From Apophysomyces variabilis (taxonomy: Eukaryota > Mucoromycota > Mucoromycetes > Mucorales > Mucoraceae), in the NCBI GenBank assembly GCA_002749535.1, contig MZZL01000401.1, positions 997,165 through 1,061,164 of the forward strand: DNA of 64,000 nucleotides. The letters run 5' to 3'. The translations under genes and the position numbers were made by a program. Under the pieces are notes generated by a model. That model was not told the DNA's origin and ran no database searches. It was given only the letters and a program-made list of their open reading frames with translations. Shown piece by piece: positions 58,635-64,000 of this stretch. The number at the start of each line of letters is the position of its first letter. The first letter of the stretch is position 1.

Positions 58635-60504
58635 TGCCGCTGTGTGGTTGTAAGAAAAGGAGAGTAAGAACAAGACGATGAACGGTATTTATTGGAACCC
58701 ATCCGCAGCATTTCAACTCGTCCCCCCTTTTTTCTAATTGTGACTGGGCCGCAGTAGGAAAGTCCCTTTTCGAGCTGTCGGAAAGAGGACCTTGTTCGGA
58801 TAAACTTGCCCAATTGTACCTTTCTCCAAAAAGGTATGTGCGCAAAATTACTCCGTCCGCCGCGGAATGGTACACAAACCAGCTTCAGTCGGCTATTTTA
58901 TTACCTCAGCCAGTCATTCCAAATCGAACAGCTTAGTATGGCTGATGGATACGGATAAAGGATAAACAATAAAGAAAACATTTACTGAGCTTGTCGTCAT
59001 CCTTGTTCACTGCTTTTAGAAGAGCAAAGAAAAAGAAAAAAAAAATGGATGATCTACTAATGGACAAGCTGACTGATCGTGTGCTGTCATCGCATGTTTA
59101 GTCATTGATGACAAAAACAAGTCTCGGCATTTGCTGAAAAACTCTCGTATACCTAAGCAGAGAGTCTCGAAAATGTTCTATTCCACACGTATTTAGCAAA
59201 GATTCTATTCCTTTCCTTTCCTTTCTTCTTCCTTTTTGATGACAAGTCCTTTAAACCCAAACCATAAAAACGAAACTGTCCGGTTATGTAAGCTGACTGC
59301 GGTAAAGTTGTCAATTACCCAGTCAACATGTGATTCTAGAATTTGAGAGCCCTCAGATCATTGCACTTTTTTTTACTATATTTACTATACGCAACATGAT
59401 ACATTTTTTTTTCAAACGAATAGGAATATGGTGATTTAGAATCTCTCTGTAAAAAATGGATGACGAATGATGAATGCTCACTCGGTCGTGAGAGAGTCGG
59501 ATCTAACCGTGCCACATCATCGGACTCAATATGATCTAAATATTCTTTCTTTAAGAGGAAAGCGGTTTCGATTTCATGCAGCAGGTTATCTTCCTTTTAC
59601 CTTAGCCTTCTTTGTTTAAAAACCATATGAGAAGATTTTTCTTGCGCGTCATAAATGAATCATTGATAGCTCCTTTTGCACAGGATTCTAAAAGTTGTCT
59701 CACAAATAAGGAGCCTCAGTTACCGTTAATTTTTTTGGGGGCACAGCCTAAAGCACGAAAGTTCAATGTCAGCTATGAATGAAGGGCAATGCTCACTTTA
59801 GCGTCCTTTGGATTTCGTGATGCTGCTAAGAGTGTTTACAGAGACAAATAATAGATTGGGATAACAGGAAATATTCGGATCGATAAAGTACATATCTCCT
59901 GTTATGTCGTAAAAATTTAAGCCGAACTTCGCATGAGATTTGGCACAACGATAGGTCTTTTATCCCTTGTTTGTTACGGCGCCCAATCGCATCGGAGATA
60001 TGCGTACATTTACTCTAGTCAACAATCGAAGTATGAGGCACAGCGATCCTGTCGGTCGGTCATAATGATGCACCAACAAAGTCGCCCAGACACGTGTTCG
60101 TGCCTCTCATCATGTTAAAAGTGCCATGTCACTGCACCTCGTGTGCAACTCATGGGTGGTGGGATGTGTGGTCAGGTGAAGAACTTTAAAAAACAAGGAA
60201 CCATGATCCTCATGGCAGCTAATGAAACATTGTCCATTGTCTGATCAATGTCTTGATGCTAAGAAGGTAAGAGAAAGCATTTGCAAGCAATGAGGAAGAA
60301 CAGGAATGCAAACCCGTTCCGGCTGAACCGCCCCCCAAAAAAAGTTCGATTCTTATATTTATCGAGAATACAACGATTAGAAACACAGAAGGGTTATGTT
60401 CTTTTGTTTAATTGTTACAAGCCACTATGTTAAAAAAAATGCAGTGGGATAATGTAACTGCATTGATTCATGCAACTTACTTTATAAGATCTGCCATATT
60501 CATC
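58635..60504. other. Spacer with no supported gene
   Basis: About 1.9 kb, A/T-rich with many poly-A and poly-T runs. Minus frames near 58873 lie in the cyclin leader. A short plus frame at 59933-60118 has no motif. Confidence 0.5.
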
Positions 60505-61767
60505 TCATTTCCGCTTTTTCTTTTCCTTCGTTACTAACTTGCTGATCGCTTCTTCAGACGGCACTTGATCATCATCTAGAATCTGTCTGGCATTCTGAGG
60601 TATCCAATGCGATTTGGACAATACATAATTTATCTTCTCATCCCATAGACTTGTTGCCGTGGGCAGTGGCGAAAGGAGAGGCACCTGAAGCAATAAACGC
60701 CGATATGCGCGGCGAATTTGTCGTGGATTGCTTTCGCGCTGAGTTGGATGTTGCTCATGTCGGAAAGAAGGATCCACCAGTTGAATCATGCTCAATGTGG
60801 CATAAGGGGATGCAGGTGCAGCAAAAGGAGATGGTGGTAAGGATTCTCCTCTCTTCAGCCTCGAACGTGGTACAAGCTTGGCCACAGGACACAGATGCAT
60901 CAAATCAGGATCCTTTACATGATCTGCATAGAAGTCATCCCATCGTGGCCCACCAGCGACACGAAAGGCTGCTCCAGCCGAATGAGATAATGGCATGCCT
61001 GCTTTCTGTTCAAGCTCGCACACAATTTCGAACGGTAAGGGAAGTTCGAGTCTTTGTAATAACTGCGATCGCCAGCGCCACAGTAAATTGGCTTGTCTAC
61101 CTCGATGAAGAGGCTTATACTGCGGTACAGGTAGATTGGGTTCCAACTTCTTACCCAGGCCTTGGGTGACTAAAACACGAAGCGGTGGACATAATGGTGG
61201 TGGCGGGGCAGTATGGGGCACGTGTGGAACCAAAGGTTCTGGGAATCTCATATCAGCAGGGTAGTTTCTATGGATATAAGGCTGATGAATCAAAAGGTTA
61301 AAAGGGAAACAGGACATTGTTTAAGATACTTTTTCCTTACATGAAGTAATCGATGACGCGTTTTGCCACTTCGCCCATAAGCTGCCTCCAGGATCTTGAG
61401 AATACTTGCTTGATTACCACGATTGGCTCGTTGTATCCTATGTAAGCGCTAGTCGTCTATGGTCAGTTGTGGTTATGGCACTCACAAAAGAACCAAAGAA
61501 AAAAAGTGGTACCTTCCGTGATTCAGCCAATTTTTCTTTAATACGCTTTTCTTCCGTACATGCCTTGTACTCTCTAAAATGCTTTTTGGCGCGATGAATC
61601 ATAAAAGTCCTAAACAACATGAGAACATTAGGCCTTGTTTCGTTTTTCACTGGCTTAAAATGTAACCTCGCTCTGTCATCAAAGAATGCAGATGCTTCGG
61701 AGAGGATGCGTTTATACAATGCACAGACATAAGCTTTGTGTTGTACTGAGGGTATGAATGTCGACAT
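60505..61767 (-). CDS. LYR-motif (Complex1_LYR-like) protein, probably mitochondrial
   Basis: Three exons (61767-61513, 61448-61341, 61281-60505) give 379 residues. The N-terminal helix carries VCALYKRILSEASAFFD with an L-Y-K/R motif near residue 16 and a downstream phenylalanine-containing helix (LFRTFMIHRAKKHFREYKA), the pattern of LYR proteins, which bind acyl carrier protein and help assemble respiratory complexes or iron-sulfur proteins. Exon 2 adds LHRIQRANRGNQASILKILEAAYG. Exon 3 is proline-rich (PHTAPPPPLCPPLRVL), then a helical region (RRAYRRLLLQVPLLSPLP) and a basic KEKKKRK end. Most LYR proteins are about 100 residues, so this one has a long C-terminal extension as in some fungal members. 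The exact member is unknown. Confidence 0.72.
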
Positions 61768-62150
61768 TGACTTTATCAAGATCGCAAGCCACGGGACCTT
61801 GCATTTTTTCGCTATTTGGTTGTCTCCTTTTGAAGTAACGCCAGGACGAATTTCACGCTACGATAAGAGATGACCTTATTTTAGTTGGATAGACACGGGA
61901 TGAAACTTAATAGATGATAAAGGACCTATTGACTGAAATGGAAAAATCAAACAATGAGGGTTCCTTGGAGAGAAAAACACACGAAGTCGGGTATCTGGAT
62001 CGGAGTGTGGTGGTGATCTGCTATGCTGCGTGTTTCCGCTGAAAAGAGAAAGGGTCTTTGTTGTTAAACAAAGATGGAAGAAAGAGAAATAACCTAAAAT
62101 TTATATAAATGCATTGGCTCATAGGATGATGATTGATCTTAATATACAGT
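61768..62150. other. Divergent promoter region
   Basis: 383 bp between the LYR gene and an unidentified plus-strand gene. A/T-rich with a TATA-like ttatataaat at 62101, about 50 bp before the next start codon. Nothing else is seen. Confidence 0.45.
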
Positions 62151-62935
62151 ATGTTTGAACATAATGGCCAGCAATACAACTATCGGGATGCGCTTCGCTT
62201 AGTGCATCCAGAAGGTACACCTGTTGCCGCACAACATAATGTGCGCCGAAGTAAGTGATAAAAAAAAATAAAGCAAGGTGTGAATACTCAAGCCCTATTG
62301 CTCTTTAGCTGAAGTAAAGCTCGAATTTGAGAATGTAAACGATGCCGCTGGATTCTGCAAAGACACTTTACAATGTGCAGCCGCCAGGCCTGTATTTGTC
62401 CCAGCAAATTCCTTTGTTCACCCAAGGAATCAAAAAGACCTTGCGCCCGATTGTAGCGAGACTTGTATTATTTTGTGATTCTTCTCATAAAAACGAAACA
62501 AAAAATCTTTTTCATCATTCCACGAAGCCTATCCTTTGCTGCTCATGAAGGCTTCCAATCAGTGATAGTTTATACTCTCTTGTTATTGGTGCTTCTCCGA
62601 GAATCTTGTGAATCTTGGCAATTTTGGAAAAAGCGCCTTTTTGTCTTTATTTTTTTCGACTACCACAATAACAATGACAGCTCTTTGAATCGTAAAAACA
62701 GAACAGATCCTTATTCTTTGGCAATCAATAATACGAGCGGACGATGACTAATGCGGCTCCCAAAAAAGAAGAAAAAGAACAATGGGTGATGGGTAAAAAG
62801 ACGGAAGATGATCTCGGGTAAAAGTGCCGCCGCAAATGGCCGTTTTGGCGCAGTCGAACAATGGGCGAATACGAGGAGCGTAAGCCGATCCAAAAAGGAA
62901 GGTGGATTTGGACTCGACGTCATCAGAAGATACGT
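62151..62935 (+). CDS. Unidentified multi-exon gene; exons after the second unresolved
   Basis: Exon 1 (62151-62250) opens MFEHNGQQYNYRDALRLVHP and ends at a good donor (gtaagt). Exon 2 begins at 62309 (acceptor ctttag) and continues in frame: TEVKLEFENVNDAAGFCKD, then AAARPVFVPANSFVHPRNQ. A possible third exon after 62550 adds a hydrophobic helix (VIVYTLLLLVLLRE). Later plus-strand segments near 62790-62935 (MTNAAPKKEEKEQWVMG and GRFGAVEQWANTRSVSR) end at a gtaag donor and may be the same or another gene. A TATA-like box lies about 50 bp upstream. No family is recognised. Confidence 0.4.
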
Positions 62936-63094
62936 AAGTTCGATCGGACCTCTCTAATTGAGAGTACGTTCTTTTTTTTCTCTTTCCATCTTCACACTTG
63001 TCTTTGTAATCCACATCTCTGTTTCTTGTTTCTCTTGCTTTTTCATCTCTCTTCCCTTTTCATCTCAGTTTTTTTGCCTCTTTTATACTTGACC

Positions 63095-63774
63095 ATGGAA
63101 GATAACAACACACCAGACATTCCTGTTCACTGTACGGCCGGCTGCGGTTTTTACGGCAACAAGATCTACAATAATATGTGTTCGAAGTGTTTTAAACAGC
63201 ACGCCGAGCGAAATAAGAGTGGTGAGATGGATAGCAACTTGAATTACCTGGATCAAGAAAAATTAATCGCAAGTAAAGAACTAGAAACCATTCCGAAGCA
63301 AGAATCACCAAGCGCCTTACCATCGGATGAGACTTCTTTGCGTTCAGAGAAGACTACAGAAAGTGAATCTGCTGCAGTAACACCAGTTGCAACAGAAGAA
63401 AAAGTAGAAAAAGCACCCAGTAAACCGATTCAGAAGAATATTGGTCGATGCTTTGTTTGCCGAGGAAAGGTAGTGTATCTTTGTATTCTGTTTTGGATAT
63501 TTTTAGTTTACTTGACGATTTTATATGATAGATTCCGCTGGCAAAGCAAGTAAGCAACAAGTGTCGCTGTGAATATGTATTCTGTGATGCACATCGGTAC
63601 CCTGATAAACATGAGTGTGGATTTGATCACGCTTCTTTGGACAAGGGTAAGGGGATTGGCAAATTGAATTTTTTATATCTAAAACATTTATTAGACATTC
63701 TGGCAAAAAATAATCCGAAACTCAACGAGCGACCGCGCGGAGGCAGATCATTTCAGCGCCTCGACAGCATGTAA
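63095..63774 (+). CDS. A20/AN1 zinc-finger protein (ZFAND5/6 type)
   Basis: Three exons (63095-63469, 63532-63646, 63695-63774) give 189 residues. The N-terminal A20 finger has the spacing C-x3-C-x11-C-x2-C (VHCTAGCGFYGNKIYNNMCSKC is the region; cysteines at residues about 13, 17, 29 and 32). A Ser/Glu-rich disordered linker follows, then an AN1 finger split by intron 1: CFVCRGK | IPLAKQVSNKCRCEYVFC, DAHRYPDKHECGFDH. These proteins bind ubiquitin (A20) and shuttle ubiquitylated cargo to the proteasome; they are stress-induced in plants and animals. It ends RPRGGRSFQRLDSM. A long CT-rich leader (62965-63075) precedes the start. Confidence 0.93.
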
Positions 63775-63864
63775 TCCAAGATCGAAAAACAAAGAATTCC
63801 ACCAACTTTACAGGCAACGTTTTCTGTACCATGTCTTGTGGTGCAAGCAATCCCCATAAATGAA

Positions 63865-63896
63865 TGTGTGCGTGTGTGTGCGTGTATGTATATGTG
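63865..63896 (+). repeat. Degenerate TG microsatellite
   Basis: Alternating gt/gc-gt dinucleotides (tgtgtgcgtgtgtgtgcgtg followed by tatgtatatgtg) in the 3' flank of the A20/AN1 gene. Confidence 0.7.
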
Positions 63897-64000
63897 GTAT
63901 TAGCAGATTTCAAGTGCTGAGTCTGCTGATCGACGTTTCCAACTAACCGCCCCTTCCCGTCCCCGTTCCTCCCCTCACCCAAATTTTAACCTATATTAAT

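Noticed and set aside
60505..61169. Plus-strand open frame of 172 codons
   Set aside because: It lies antisense to the LYR gene's last exon and shows no motif.

Overview
The window looks like a stretch of nuclear chromosome from an early-diverging filamentous fungus, most likely Mucoromycota (Mucorales-like). The reasons are: short GT-AG introns (mostly 45-110 bp) splitting almost every gene; CT-rich leaders and A/T-rich spacers; typical fungal proteins (two Zn2Cys6 regulators, an Ecl1-type zinc protein, a Pho80/PCL-type cyclin, a Rsp5-adaptor-like SPRY protein, a SAPS phosphatase subunit); and retention of genes that yeasts often lack (Rab32, ASXH-domain protein, GPATCH11, Acinus, a CUL1/CUL5-type cullin). 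I see no bacterial operon, phage, CRISPR array or virus. Exon maps were built by hand by requiring GT/GC-AG ends and a continuous reading frame. Where I give exon coordinates, the total length divides by three.

Layout. 1-5.8 kb: a decayed or multi-exon gene of unknown family, then an NmrA-like NAD(P)-binding protein. 5.8-8 kb (minus): a 2H phosphoesterase and the exosome subunit RRP46. 8.8-13.1 kb: two divergent Zn2Cys6 regulators on a 178-bp shared promoter. 14-20 kb (minus): an ASXH chromatin protein with an RG-rich tail, an Ecl1-like zinc protein hidden in two short exons, and an anchored cell-surface protein. 20.3-23.6 kb: a broken Tc1/mariner-type transposase and an unresolved intron-rich or decaying locus. 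23.6-31.9 kb: inositol monophosphatase and Acinus (plus), then a cullin and GPATCH11 (minus).

33.5-42.9 kb: a 107-bp tandem duplication abutting a GNAT acetyltransferase, an unknown ORF, an Sso1-type syntaxin, a probable SMC5/6-linked CANIN-like protein, and Rab32. 44-46.9 kb: an odd G-rich locus with an ATG-intron leader, then the mitochondrial AAA ATPase BCS1. 47.6-54.3 kb: the SPRY/PPxY Rsp5 adaptor, a coiled-coil protein, a SAPS-family PP6 regulator, a small tail-anchored protein and diphthine synthase DPH5. 57.7-63.8 kb: a PCL-type cyclin, a LYR protein, an unidentified gene and an A20/AN1 zinc-finger protein.

The genes are mostly unrelated housekeeping functions: RNA decay and processing, ubiquitin ligases and adaptors, membrane traffic, mitochondrial assembly, translation-factor modification and cell-cycle control. 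No multi-gene pathway is clustered. The most unusual observations concern gene architecture: a candidate 22-nt intron in GPATCH11, a start codon alone on its exon in Rab32, three candidate GC-AG introns, three in-frame stop-free introns, a possible 9-nt micro-exon, and a presequence-like extension of the acetyltransferase that begins inside a tandem repeat. I did not find a convincing new multi-gene biological system.
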